Positions 15,816-26,505 of a stretch of DNA of 64,000 nucleotides are shown one piece after another. Under the pieces are notes generated by a model. That model was not told the origin of the DNA, did not search any database, and saw nothing but the letters and a program-made list of their open reading frames with translations. Every line of letters begins with the position of its first letter. The first letter of the stretch is position 1. A program made the translations under genes and the position numbers. Origin of the DNA: Nitrospirae bacterium MYbinv3. GTDB lineage: Bacteria > Nitrospirota > Thermodesulfovibrionia > Thermodesulfovibrionales > Magnetobacteriaceae. Where the stretch lies: assembly GCA_002753395.1 (NCBI GenBank), contig PEAB01000004.1:1-64000 (forward strand), in the 5' to 3' direction.

Positions 15816-16151
15816 ATGACTGTTGTTGCACAGGACGTATTAAGTGATATAGTCAAGGCGATAGTGGACGCCGTGCATCCCTTAAAGGTCGTTTTGTTTG
15901 GTTCTTACGTCCATGACCAAGGCAGAGCAGGTTCCGATATTGATCTCCTTGTCATCGAGGAGGAGCCATTTGGAGCGGGCAGGAGCAGGAGAGAGCAGGT
16001 AGGGTTTATTTACAGAAATCTTCCGTTAAGTCTTATACCGGTTGATGTTGTTCTTTGCAGCAAGGATGAGTTTGACAAGTGGAAGGATGGTATAAACCAC
16101 GTCATAGCCCGTGCCTGTAGGGAAGGTAGAGTGGTGTATGAGAGGGATTGA
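15816..16151 (+). CDS. MntA-like nucleotidyltransferase domain protein
   Basis: 111 residues from ATG 15816. GSYVHDQGRAGSDID is a full GSX10DXD motif, followed by PVDVVLCSKDEF. The usual partner, a HEPN-domain protein, begins at 16138 and overlaps by 14 bp, but is broken (see next entry). In intact pairs this protein neutralises the HEPN RNase. An in-frame reading back to 15717 exists but is not homologous-looking. Confidence 0.8.
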   Translation: MTVVAQDVLSDIVKAIVDAVHPLKVVLFGSYVHDQGRAGSDIDLLVIEEEPFGAGRSRREQVGFIYRNLPLSLIPVDVVLCSKDEFDKWKDGINHVIARACREGRVVYERD

Positions 16152-16433
16152 AGAGGCGTTATTGACTCTAAGGATGGCGGGTAAAGACCTTCGGGCGCTT
16201 AATGTAATGCTCGCACCCGATTCGGTTGACGATGAAATCTTTGGTTTTCATGCCCAGCAGGCTGTTGAAAAATCGCTTAAGGCATGAATTACAGCGATTG
16301 GCCATGAGCACGCATATAAGCACGATCTCAAACCCCTGCTTGTTAAACTACAAGACCTTAACTGTGATGTAACTGACCTGTGGAAGTTAATTGACCTGGA
16401 CATATTTGCCGTTCAGTACAGATACGAGGGGAC
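16138..16433 (+). pseudogene. HEPN-domain partner, interrupted by an in-frame TGA and truncated
   Basis: Starts MRGIEEALLTLRMAGKD and reads as the HEPN small subunit of NTase/HEPN pairs (FHAQQAVEKSLKA). At 16285-16287 a TGA replaces what would normally be a Trp codon. The same frame then continues with family-like sequence (HDLKPLLVKLQDL, FAVQYRYEG) to about 16433, where a partial family A element (16429-16484) takes over the 3' end. So the gene carries two lesions: a nonsense codon and loss of the C-terminus. I infer that the toxin half is dead while its antitoxin gene remains open. Confidence 0.75.
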
Positions 16434-16484
16434 GAGTCCCCTTGCGAGAGGGTCTGAGGGGGAAAGACGTTCCCCCTTCTATAC
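16429..16484. repeat. Partial family A element
   Basis: GGGGACGAGTCCCC palindrome, then GGTCTGAGGGGGAA-GACG-TTCCCCC. No terminal repeats. It cuts off the HEPN pseudogene and reaches the 3' end of the Schlafen-type gene. Confidence 0.7.
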
Positions 16485-16485
16485 T

Positions 16486-17955
16486 CTATGCCCAGAAAGG
16501 GATATAACTTGCGTATTTCTTGGACTTACCGTTGGGGTCGTCTTCCTTGATTAAGTTCTCAGCAACAGTGTCTTTTATGATCCTCGATGCACTTGCCGAG
16601 TTACGCGGCTCAATCTTAAACCTTTTACGCAGGGTTTGATTGGTCATCTTTTCGTTTGTAACGTACCTAAGACAACAATGCTGATAACACGCCCGGATTC
16701 TATCCTTCCTGTCCATTTCATTAAAAGGCTTATGGGCATATATAACAGCCTTTGTGTGCCTCTCCTGTATCAAGAAATTAGGCGCAGGAAGCTGATAGAC
16801 CTCACAACTCGTTATTAACCTATCAATGCCGCTTCCTTTTTCCTCACAAATTCCCAATCTACGCATGATACCAGCTAACTCCTCATTCCTTGACTTGTAC
16901 TCATCAATAAATCGCTCTGGCCTTATCATGGGAAGACCGGGATTGGAGAACTCTATCCTATCGGAATAAATCTCAATAAACGGCGTCCCCTTTTCCTTGA
17001 AGTCCTGATGAATAATGGCATTAGCCACAAGCTCACGAATAGCTTCTACCGGGTACATCCTTACCGTCTCCCGCAATGCCTTACTGATCTCTTCATTTTG
17101 AGGCAGTTGAGCATTGATATAATCCACCACCCTTTCAAAGGCCACGGCGTAACCTTTTATCTCAGGTTGATCCTTAAGGGTCTTTAGCTTACCCTTACCC
17201 TGATATACAATCACCCTCAGAGACTCCCTTGGAAGACTGGGAAACTCACCAAGGTCCTTGGCCAAAAGTATAGCGCCAAGGTTAGTGATATCAAAATGTC
17301 CCTCTGTGTCTTTGTTTTTTACGATGAACCTTTCTTTTACAAACCGCTCAATAACTGCCTTCCTTGTGCTGGGATAAGGTAACCCCATCAACTCAAAATA
17401 ACAATGGGTATCCAAAAGGTTATCTACCGTCTCTGCATCTAATCTATCCAGGGCTATTCCTTTTTCAAATAACCTGTCTACCGGCTTGCTCCATATCTTA
17501 CGTGCGAATTCTGGAAAATCACGCAGTTTCCTGATTATACTACCAATCCTGATATAGGCCTCGTGCATAAACTCAACAGGCTGGTTGAACGTGGCAGGTA
17601 TTTTAAATATGACTATGTTTTTACCTTTGTAATCAAATTCGTAGATGCCTACGTCTAATCGAGGATTAAGTCGCTGGAGTAACCAATGTACCAGCTCGTC
17701 TTTCTTGTGTTTATGTGTCTTTGGTCTAAAAGAGGTACCTTCAACAAGAAAACTGGTGTCACTAATACCAAATACCATGTAGCCGTAGGATTGATTCTTT
17801 ACACAGGCCCCATTGGAAAGGGCAGAGAGCGTTTCTCCTATCTCCTCTGCTGAATGGAAATTGAGCTTAAACTCCAACCACTCACATTCTCGGCCTTCAC
17901 TTAATAACCTTTCAAGCAATGTTCTTAGTTCAGTAACTTCCATAATATCCACCAT
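16486..17955 (-). CDS. Schlafen/AlbA_2-domain putative transcriptional regulator (HATPase_c_4)
   Basis: About 489 residues. The N-terminal AlbA_2 domain (formerly divergent AAA-4) shows ECEWLEFKLNFHSAEEIG, YMVFGISD and AYIRIGS. The central part has the HATPase_c_4 pattern AIRELVANAIIHQDF, then IEIYSDRIEFSNPG, and the C-terminus a winged-helix-like region (NQTLRKRFKI). Likely a DNA-binding regulator with an ATPase-like dimer domain. Start uncertain: ATG 17955 or ATG 17943, the latter with GGTGGA 6-9 nt upstream. It stands alone, with family A debris at its 3' end and family C-like palindromes upstream. Confidence 0.82.
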   Translation of the reverse strand: MVDIMEVTELRTLLERLLSEGRECEWLEFKLNFHSAEEIGETLSALSNGACVKNQSYGYMVFGISDTSFLVEGTSFRPKTHKHKKDELVHWLLQRLNPRLDVGIYEFDYKGKNIVIFKIPATFNQPVEFMHEAYIRIGSIIRKLRDFPEFARKIWSKPVDRLFEKGIALDRLDAETVDNLLDTHCYFELMGLPYPSTRKAVIERFVKERFIVKNKDTEGHFDITNLGAILLAKDLGEFPSLPRESLRVIVYQGKGKLKTLKDQPEIKGYAVAFERVVDYINAQLPQNEEISKALRETVRMYPVEAIRELVANAIIHQDFKEKGTPFIEIYSDRIEFSNPGLPMIRPERFIDEYKSRNEELAGIMRRLGICEEKGSGIDRLITSCEVYQLPAPNFLIQERHTKAVIYAHKPFNEMDRKDRIRACYQHCCLRYVTNEKMTNQTLRKRFKIEPRNSASASRIIKDTVAENLIKEDDPNGKSKKYASYIPFWA

Positions 17956-17958
17956 CAA

Positions 17959-18294
17959 ATAACCATCAAATAAGAATATCTTTTTATAACAAGATGTTAC
18001 AACAAATAAAGCAACTTTTTCAAGATAGTGATCAAATAACTATACTTTTGCACTTTTTTGTAAACCAGCATTTTATGTAGCTCTTGAAAACAGATTCCCG
18101 CTTTCGCGGGAATGACAGCAAATAGCGTTTTTGACTGTTCTATATCATTCCTGCGTGAGCAGGAATCCAGAAAGTCCAAAACTATAGGTTGATAAATATC
18201 TTTGAGTTGTTATATACTTTTTAGGGTGGTAATTTCTATCGAGCCAGGCAGCCTGGAGTTTAGCGAATAAGAGAGGATTAAAAAAGAGTGTAAT
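17959..18294. other. Intergenic region with family C-like palindromes
   Basis: Holds two hairpins of the TCATTCCTGC type: CCCGC-TTTC-GCGGG near 18089-18105 and CCTGC-GTGA-GCAGG near 18150-18165, linked as in family C. No gene seen. Confidence 0.6.
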
Positions 18295-20232
18295 ATGGAA
18301 ATAACCGAAGGAAAGATAGTTCTAAACCGTAGGCGTAATCTGAGATATAGTTTAAATAAGCTGGTAGCGGGTGGACTTGGTAGTATCATTGAGGTCAGCA
18401 GAACTGGGACTAAACTAAGAAAGAACAAATCAGATATGTTCGATAAGCCAGAGACGATAATCCCTTTAGCAGGCAGACAGCTCAAGTGTCGGCTTATCTG
18501 GCAGGATGAAAAAATGGCAGGCCTGGAGTTCCTCACTCCATTTGAAGATGTCGACTTTATAATCAAAAACATCAAGCGCCTGAAAGACGCCGCCTTCAGG
18601 ACTCAAAAAAAATTATCGGACGAAGCAGTAACAGAGTTCATAAGAACCGAATCAACATCCACCATCATCAATCTGATGGCCGAACTTGAGTCTAAAAACA
18701 CTAATCTGAAAGTACTAAAAGAGTTGATTTATAAATTACCCGGGCTTACGAAGATGGTTACAGAGAAGGCAGGTATTTTTAAGAAGGATGATGATTTTAT
18801 TGAGAATGATGTGGATTTTGCTGTTAAACGCCTCGGCATAGATACGGTTAAAAAAACAGCCTCTGACTTTATAAAAATCGAAAATGACAAGTCAGATCAA
18901 GAGGAGGAGGACAACACCTTCGATATGCTTAAGATATTGAAGGCCGTGCTGATTCCAAAGTTATCTCCATTTTTTGGCTATAAGGACCAGAACGGCGAGG
19001 CCAGCGCCTTGATGTCTCTGGAAACAAAAGGAATAGAGATACTTTTAGCAAAGGGTGGAAATAGTTTACAATCCTTCTACAAGGATCCCTCACAGATATA
19101 TTCAGAGATGACAAGGTTTCTTGAAAAGATGGCCTATGATAAAGACCTGCTTCAGATAAACAGCTTGTACACAAATAATTTCAAGAAGACCTTGAGCAGC
19201 CTTTTTGACGGCTATTTACTCGCCCATCTATGTAGGAACCCCCACTACAACCCAGATAGGCAATTGAAGATCTGTGTCAGTAAGATAAACCTTAGCTTCG
19301 CATATATTGCGTATATCATCTTTTTAGCTGCTGAATCCATCATAGAGAGCAAAAAGGCCTCTATAAACATTTTATTAAACAGACTACTTAAGACGGGCAT
19401 GGATACTGACAGACTTATATCATTTATAGATAATAGTGTAAAGGAGGCGAACTCTATCCTGAAAGATATAGGCCGTCGGGGTAGCATTAAGACGATGAGT
19501 CTGACAAGAACATCCGTTAGGGCAAAGGACCTGTTTGCTAAGGACGCTCAGAGCACTAGGTTTATAAGTTGTATGAGTGCATTTGCTCAGACAAAAAGGT
19601 TGATCATTAGATATGAGGACGAGACCTACGCACACTATCTGCTCGGTAAGGTTATAGACTCCGAGGACTTCAGTATGTACTCCAGTGTTTTTTGTGTTAT
19701 ACCCTGTGAAAACATCTCACAAGATGAGTTATCCCCAGAGGCCTTCAGCTATTTCAATCTGGTCATTTTGAAGAACTTTGACAAACTCAACAAGAACCTG
19801 ATGCGAAGCCTTCTCAAGCTCTGGAATACGTTTGATGGCAGCATCATTCTAACCTTCTCCAGCTACAACATGGTTGACTATAGCATGAAGGATCTGTTTA
19901 ATTATTTTAAGGAGTTTGTTATTGACCTGCCATCTCCCTTCAGTGACGAAAGGGTTTACAAAAAAATGGTTGAGCACACCTTAGCCTACTCTAACCCATT
20001 CTCAGGTAACACAGATTTTGAGGGTGGTCAGTATCTTAATGACTTATTCTCGATGAACCAGATAAGAGGTAACGAGCTAATCCATAAGGTACAACAAGCA
20101 GCTAAACCACAACCAGACCCTAAACAGCTTCAACCATGCGTTAAACCACAATCAGGCACACAGGCACCCCCCGGAACCAAACTACAACCCGGTGTAGAGG
20201 CGATGCCTGGTTTTAAGAAAAAACTACCTTGA
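18295..20232 (+). CDS. Multidomain regulator: PilZ, HDOD-like region and AAA-like C-terminal domain
   Basis: 645 residues, not a named family. Residues 10-100 look like a PilZ domain: R13-xxx-R17 (RRNLR), E33-V-S35-x-x-G38 in place of [D/N]xSxxG, and a closing CRLIWQDEKMAGLEF. Residues about 105-410 are helical, with an HDOD-like stretch (LIYKLPGLTKMV, then VDFAVKRLGIDTVKK). Residues about 440-590 resemble an AAA+ core without a Walker A: YFNLVILKNFDKLNK (Walker B-like), then SIILTFSSYN (sensor 1-like), and VIDLPSPFSDERVY. The last 45 residues are Pro/Gln-rich near-repeats (QPDPKQLQP, KPQSGTQAPP, KLQPG). I infer a cytoplasmic c-di-GMP-responsive protein. GAGGATTAAAAAAGAG precedes the start, but the ribosome site is weak. 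Its 3' end faces the rhodanese gene. Confidence 0.6.
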   Translation: MEITEGKIVLNRRRNLRYSLNKLVAGGLGSIIEVSRTGTKLRKNKSDMFDKPETIIPLAGRQLKCRLIWQDEKMAGLEFLTPFEDVDFIIKNIKRLKDAAFRTQKKLSDEAVTEFIRTESTSTIINLMAELESKNTNLKVLKELIYKLPGLTKMVTEKAGIFKKDDDFIENDVDFAVKRLGIDTVKKTASDFIKIENDKSDQEEEDNTFDMLKILKAVLIPKLSPFFGYKDQNGEASALMSLETKGIEILLAKGGNSLQSFYKDPSQIYSEMTRFLEKMAYDKDLLQINSLYTNNFKKTLSSLFDGYLLAHLCRNPHYNPDRQLKICVSKINLSFAYIAYIIFLAAESIIESKKASINILLNRLLKTGMDTDRLISFIDNSVKEANSILKDIGRRGSIKTMSLTRTSVRAKDLFAKDAQSTRFISCMSAFAQTKRLIIRYEDETYAHYLLGKVIDSEDFSMYSSVFCVIPCENISQDELSPEAFSYFNLVILKNFDKLNKNLMRSLLKLWNTFDGSIILTFSSYNMVDYSMKDLFNYFKEFVIDLPSPFSDERVYKKMVEHTLAYSNPFSGNTDFEGGQYLNDLFSMNQIRGNELIHKVQQAAKPQPDPKQLQPCVKPQSGTQAPPGTKLQPGVEAMPGFKKKLP

Positions 20233-20243
20233 AGCATGAAGGG

Positions 20244-21065
20244 TTAGACCATTTGACCTAACACCCCAGCCATATGCTGTAAATGCAGAAGCTCATCACT
20301 GGCAAGTGTTTTAAAGAGCAGTCTTGGCTGCTCATCTTGCACCTTTCTCTCCAGATGTACGTACAGGTCGTAGGAGTTGGTCTCAATTGTCATCGCTAGT
20401 TCTATGATGTCGGCATCATCTCTGCTCTGACACCACTGTATGGTTTCCTCGATGTCTAAAAGAGCTTCCATAAGATGCGGTGTGCCCTTACCTACTCTTT
20501 CTACGTCGTATTTACCTGTGATACTGGCATACTGTCTTTCAATAGAGGTCTTGTGTTTGTCTTCTGCCGCAACGAGTTGCGTAAAGAGATCAACAACCTC
20601 TGATTTTTTCGATAATTCCTTGCACCTGCTGTAGAAGATGCGCGCCCCTTCCTCAAGTGACCACGCAAGAGAAACATAGGTCTCAAAAGATGCATCGTTA
20701 GGAAAAAAGAGACTCCTCACCTCTGGAAAACCGTATGCCGTAAGGCCATTGTAGGCGTTTATCCCGTCCTCTAGGCTGTATACATCAGTGAAATGGCTGT
20801 TTATAAGCATAGCCGCCGCCGACATGCTTCGCCTGCCACTGCGGCAGTAGACAATGGTTGTTTTACTCTTAGTCAGTTCTGAGATCCGCATGGGAAGCTC
20901 ACCTAAAGGGATGAGCACCGCTCCAGGTATGTGTCCCCTTTCGTACTCCTGGGGCTGCCGTACATCTATAAGGTTATAACAGTCCCGCTGCTGGTCCTTT
21001 ATAATCACTCGTAATTGTTCTACAGTCTTTGTTGGTATCTTTTTATAAAAATCAACTACAGGCAT
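20244..21065 (-). CDS. Rhodanese / ferritin-like diiron fusion protein
   Basis: 273 residues. Residues 12-115 are a rhodanese domain with the active-site loop C74-R-S-G-R-R. Residues 125-273 are a rubrerythrin-type ferritin-like four-helix bundle. All six expected iron ligands are present: E139, E168-xx-H171, E228 and E258-xx-H261. No rubredoxin domain is attached. Rhodanese suggests sulfur or persulfide handling; the diiron part suggests peroxide reduction. The combination fits defence against oxidants and sulfur species in an anaerobe, which is inference. AAGGAGAAAG precedes ATG 21065. Confidence 0.88.
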   Translation of the reverse strand: MPVVDFYKKIPTKTVEQLRVIIKDQQRDCYNLIDVRQPQEYERGHIPGAVLIPLGELPMRISELTKSKTTIVYCRSGRRSMSAAAMLINSHFTDVYSLEDGINAYNGLTAYGFPEVRSLFFPNDASFETYVSLAWSLEEGARIFYSRCKELSKKSEVVDLFTQLVAAEDKHKTSIERQYASITGKYDVERVGKGTPHLMEALLDIEETIQWCQSRDDADIIELAMTIETNSYDLYVHLERKVQDEQPRLLFKTLASDELLHLQHMAGVLGQMV

Positions 21066-21359
21066 ATCTTTCTCCTTGCAACTTTTTAACGCTCAATACA
21101 ATCTCTTAAAACTAACAGAATGCCCCCCCCCTGTCCAAGCATGGCGAGATCCTCTTTCACTGCGCTGTGAAGATGTAAAAAAAAATAGGGAGGGCTTTGC
21201 CTCTGCCGCAGGGGTTAGCAACCCCCTCCCTAGCCCCACGCACAATGGAACTCGTCCCCTTGACCCCGTAAATGTCAGGCGTGGTTACTTGACTCCGTAA
21301 AGAATCTTAGTTCACATGCTTTTCTTATAGACCTACACCTATTGTTGTCATTTATATCC

Positions 21360-21389
21360 TTGACAATTCAGGATATATAATTTTATATT
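21360..21389 (+). promoter_or_regulatory. Probable sigma-70 promoter of hppA
   Basis: A perfect TTGACA at 21360-21365, 18 bp, then TATATT at 21384-21389. It predicts a transcript start near 21396 and a long (about 185 nt) untranslated leader. Confidence 0.55.
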
Positions 21390-21523
21390 AGTTCAGTTTT
21401 TTAGGAAGGTTTTACCTATAGATGTTATCGTATAGGGCAAGTGGTGTGCATTGGACAAAGGGTCGCGGGATCGTTCTGTTTGAGCGAAGAGCCACACATG
21501 AAGTGGTATACAATGCTTGAAAT

Positions 21524-21540
21524 GTCATACGTTGTGTGAC
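21524..21540 (+). promoter_or_regulatory. Hairpin in the hppA leader
   Basis: GTCATAC-GTT-GTGTGAC: a 7-bp stem with one G-U pair, ending 42 nt before the hppA start. Upstream, GTGTG and CACAC segments (near 21447 and 21493) could pair. No riboswitch class is recognised. Confidence 0.35.
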
Positions 21541-21582
21541 TGTATTTAATAATAGATGGCATAAAAGAAGGAGAAAGAAGTT

Positions 21583-23733
<2,151 letters not shown>

Positions 23734-23773
23734 AACAAATGTACGTTAAGTCATACAAATAGTTAGTTGTGCA

Positions 23774-23801
23774 TAGGTGCATAGAAATTCTTATGCACCT
23801 A
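23774..23801 (+). terminator. Hairpin after hppA
   Basis: A perfect 10-bp stem TAGGTGCATA / TATGCACCTA with an 8-nt loop, extendable by a GCA/TGC outer stem. No U-tract, so it may be a terminator or a processing hairpin. Confidence 0.5.
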
Positions 23802-23893
23802 TTGTGCGTTGTCCAAAACACTTGACAAGATTGAGTTAATGGGGTCAAGGGGACAGCCATGCGACCTTAGTAAAGTTAGGAGGTAAACACTAT

Positions 23894-26404
23894 TTGGAGG
23901 AAAAATATAATCCATCGACAATCGAAGGCAAATGGCAGAGATACTGGTCAGACAACAAGATAGACATAACCATAAAGGACACTGAAAAAGAGAAGTTCTA
24001 CTGTCTAGAGATGTTTCCATACCCCTCCGGGAAGATTCACATGGGACACATCCGCAACTACGTCATAGGCGATGTTATAACACGGTACAAAAAGATGAGG
24101 GGCTATAGCGTACTGCACCCGATGGGATGGGACGCCTTTGGACTGCCTGCCGAGAACGCCGCTATCTTAAACAACGTGCATCCACGTCAATGGACTCTCA
24201 ATAACATTACCGCCATGAAGGCACAGATATCCTCAATAGGCTGCTCCTACGACTGGAGCCGCGAGCTTGCCACCTGTCTCCCTGAGTACTATAGGTGGAA
24301 CCAGTGGTTCTTTATACAGATGTACAACAAAGGGCTGGCTTACCGAAAGAAATCCTCTGTAAACTGGTGTCACTCGTGTAACACCGTCCTTGCCAACGAG
24401 CAGGTCATTGACGACAAGTGCTGGCGCTGTGACAGCGTAGTAGTTCAAAAGGAGTTAGAGCAGTGGTTTTTCAAGATAACCGCCTACGCGGAGGAACTGC
24501 TTGAGGGTTGCGACAAGCTGACCGGCTGGCCTGAGCACGTCGTTACGATGCAGAGAAACTGGATAGGTAAGAGTGTCGGTGCGGAGGTGTTGTTTGCTGT
24601 TGATGGCAGCAACGACACCATAAAGATCTTTACAACGCGGCCCGACACGCTATATGGAGCCACGTTTGTCTGCCTGGCCCCGCTGCATCCCCTAGCCGCC
24701 ACCCTGACGCAAGACAAAGACGCCCTCAACCGTATGCTCGATGTATACGGTAAGGAGGAAGAAAAACTCGGCCTCTTTACGGGAAGGTATGCCATTAATC
24801 CTGTCAACAACGAAAGCATTCCCATCTATATTGCAAACTTTGTCCTAATGGAGTATGGCACAGGAGCCATAATGTCGGTACCGGCACACGACCAGCGGGA
24901 TTTTGAGTTTGCCAAGAAATATGCCCTGCCAATCATGCAGGTTATCTTGGCCCCAGACAGTCAACCCGATAAAGAACTGAAGACGGCCTATGAGGAAAGC
25001 GGTACGATGTTTGACTCCGGCAGCTTTACCGGTATGAATAGTGAAGAGGCCAAGGAGCTTATAACCAAATCGCTGGAAGGCAAGGGGCTTGGCAAGGCCG
25101 TAACAAACTATAAACTGAGAGACTGGGGGATATCAAGACAGCGCTTCTGGGGTACCCCCATTCCTGTCATATACTGCGATACGTGCGGCATCGTACCTGT
25201 CAAGGATGAAGACCTGCCAGTCATCCTGCCTGAGGACGTTGTACTTACGGGTAAAGGCACATCACCACTTGGAGTTGTCCAAGAGTTCGTAAACGCTAAA
25301 TGTCCCACCTGCGGTGCTCCGGCAAGGCGTGAGACGGATACGATGGACACGTTTGTGGACTCATCGTGGTACTTCATCCGGTTTTGCTCAACTAAGGATG
25401 AATCACCCCTACAGCAGGACAACATAGATTACTTTATGCCTATAGATCAGTACATAGGCGGGGTTGAGCACGCCGTCTTGCATCTGCTGTATTCGAGGTT
25501 CTTTACGCGTGTACTGAGGGACATAGGGATTGTTAAGTTTGACGAACCATTTGTCAGGCTCTTGACCCAGGGTATGGTCTGTAAAGAGACGTGGAAGTGT
25601 CCCGCTGACGGCTGGCTCTTCCCCGATGAGGTCAGGGACAGCAAGTGTCTGACCTGCGGAGGTGAGGTTGCAAGGGGCAGGACTGAGAAGATGTCCAAGT
25701 CCAAGAAGAACGTCGTAGCCCCTGACGAGCTTACTGCTAAGTACGGGGCAGACACGGCAAGGGTCTTTTCCCTCTTTGCAGCCCCACCAGAGAAGGATAT
25801 TGAGTGGTCGGATCAAGGGGTTGAAGGCTCTCACAGATTTTTAAATCGCCTGTGGGCACTCGTCTTTAACAACCTCGACTGCATCAGGGATCTAAAGGAC
25901 ACCTCAACTGCAAAGGGCAGCATCTTTAGAAAGACCCATCAGACCATCAAGAAGGTCACCACGTCCATTGAGAAGGACTATCACTTTAACACGGCCATAG
26001 CGGCCATGATGGAGCTGCTTAACGATTTGACCGGATTTAGGGTTTCCAGCAAGGAGGACGCTGTGGCGATGGGCTTTGCCCTTGAGAGTTTGATCCTGTT
26101 GCTTGCACCTTTTGCCCCACACGTGTGTGAGGAGCTATGGGGTGTTGCAGGCAGGCGTCCATCGGTGTTTCAGCACCCCTGGCCTCAGTGGGATGAGCTT
26201 GCCACAAAGGAGGAGGAGATCGAGCTTGTTATACAGGTTGACGGCAAGGTAAGGGCAAAGCAGTTGATCAACGCCACCCTCTCCGATGACGAAAAGAAGG
26301 AACTCGCCCTCGGTAACGCAAAGGTACAGGAATACATAAGAGGCAAACACCTCAAAAACGTACTTGTCGTTCGCGGCCGCCTTGTAAGCATCGTAACAGC
26401 GTGA
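23894..26404 (+). CDS. leuS: Leucyl-tRNA synthetase
   Basis: 836 residues, usual for bacterial LeuRS. Class I signatures are PYPSGKIHMGHIRNY near the N-terminus and KMSKSKKN near residue 600. The editing (CP1) domain, with TTRPDTLYGATF, and zinc-type Cys pairs (CHSCNT..CWRC, CPTCG) are visible. The start is TTG at 23894, decided by AGGAGGT at 23878-23884 and the family start EEKYNPSTIEGKWQ. A small family A fragment (GGGGTCAAGGGGAC, 23841-23854) lies just upstream. Its TGA overlaps a GTG (GTGA) that opens the lptE frame. Confidence 0.97.
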   Translation: MEEKYNPSTIEGKWQRYWSDNKIDITIKDTEKEKFYCLEMFPYPSGKIHMGHIRNYVIGDVITRYKKMRGYSVLHPMGWDAFGLPAENAAILNNVHPRQWTLNNITAMKAQISSIGCSYDWSRELATCLPEYYRWNQWFFIQMYNKGLAYRKKSSVNWCHSCNTVLANEQVIDDKCWRCDSVVVQKELEQWFFKITAYAEELLEGCDKLTGWPEHVVTMQRNWIGKSVGAEVLFAVDGSNDTIKIFTTRPDTLYGATFVCLAPLHPLAATLTQDKDALNRMLDVYGKEEEKLGLFTGRYAINPVNNESIPIYIANFVLMEYGTGAIMSVPAHDQRDFEFAKKYALPIMQVILAPDSQPDKELKTAYEESGTMFDSGSFTGMNSEEAKELITKSLEGKGLGKAVTNYKLRDWGISRQRFWGTPIPVIYCDTCGIVPVKDEDLPVILPEDVVLTGKGTSPLGVVQEFVNAKCPTCGAPARRETDTMDTFVDSSWYFIRFCSTKDESPLQQDNIDYFMPIDQYIGGVEHAVLHLLYSRFFTRVLRDIGIVKFDEPFVRLLTQGMVCKETWKCPADGWLFPDEVRDSKCLTCGGEVARGRTEKMSKSKKNVVAPDELTAKYGADTARVFSLFAAPPEKDIEWSDQGVEGSHRFLNRLWALVFNNLDCIRDLKDTSTAKGSIFRKTHQTIKKVTTSIEKDYHFNTAIAAMMELLNDLTGFRVSSKEDAVAMGFALESLILLLAPFAPHVCEELWGVAGRRPSVFQHPWPQWDELATKEEEIELVIQVDGKVRAKQLINATLSDDEKKELALGNAKVQEYIRGKHLKNVLVVRGRLVSIVTA

Positions 26405-26436
26405 CTATTATGTTGGGAGGGAGAAGAAAAAGAATA

Positions 26437-26505
26437 GAAAAGGTAGGGCTTTGCCCTCCCTCAGACCCTCCCACAAGGGGACCAGTCCCCTTGACCCCAT
26501 CAAAA
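26437..26505. repeat. Family A element between leuS and lptE
   Basis: AGGGCTTTGCCCTCCCTCAG, then CCACAAGGGGACCAGTCCCC, then TTGACCCCAT. It separates two genes that are usually adjacent, and has no stop codon in the lptE frame. Confidence 0.75.

Larger units (their letters stand above)
21066..21582. other. Intergenic region with a family A element and the hppA leader
   Basis: 517 bases. From about 21180 to 21328 lies a degenerate family A element (GCCTCTGCCGCAGGGG module, then CTCGTCCCCTTGACCCC, then a decayed TGCTTTTCTTA end). A promoter follows at 21360, and about 185 nt of leader run to hppA. Confidence 0.65.

Noticed and set aside
21430-21540. c-di-GMP riboswitch in the hppA leader
   Set aside because: A few words resemble the class I consensus (GCGAAGAGCC), but the conserved GCAAAC core, the tetraloop helix and the spacing are missing.
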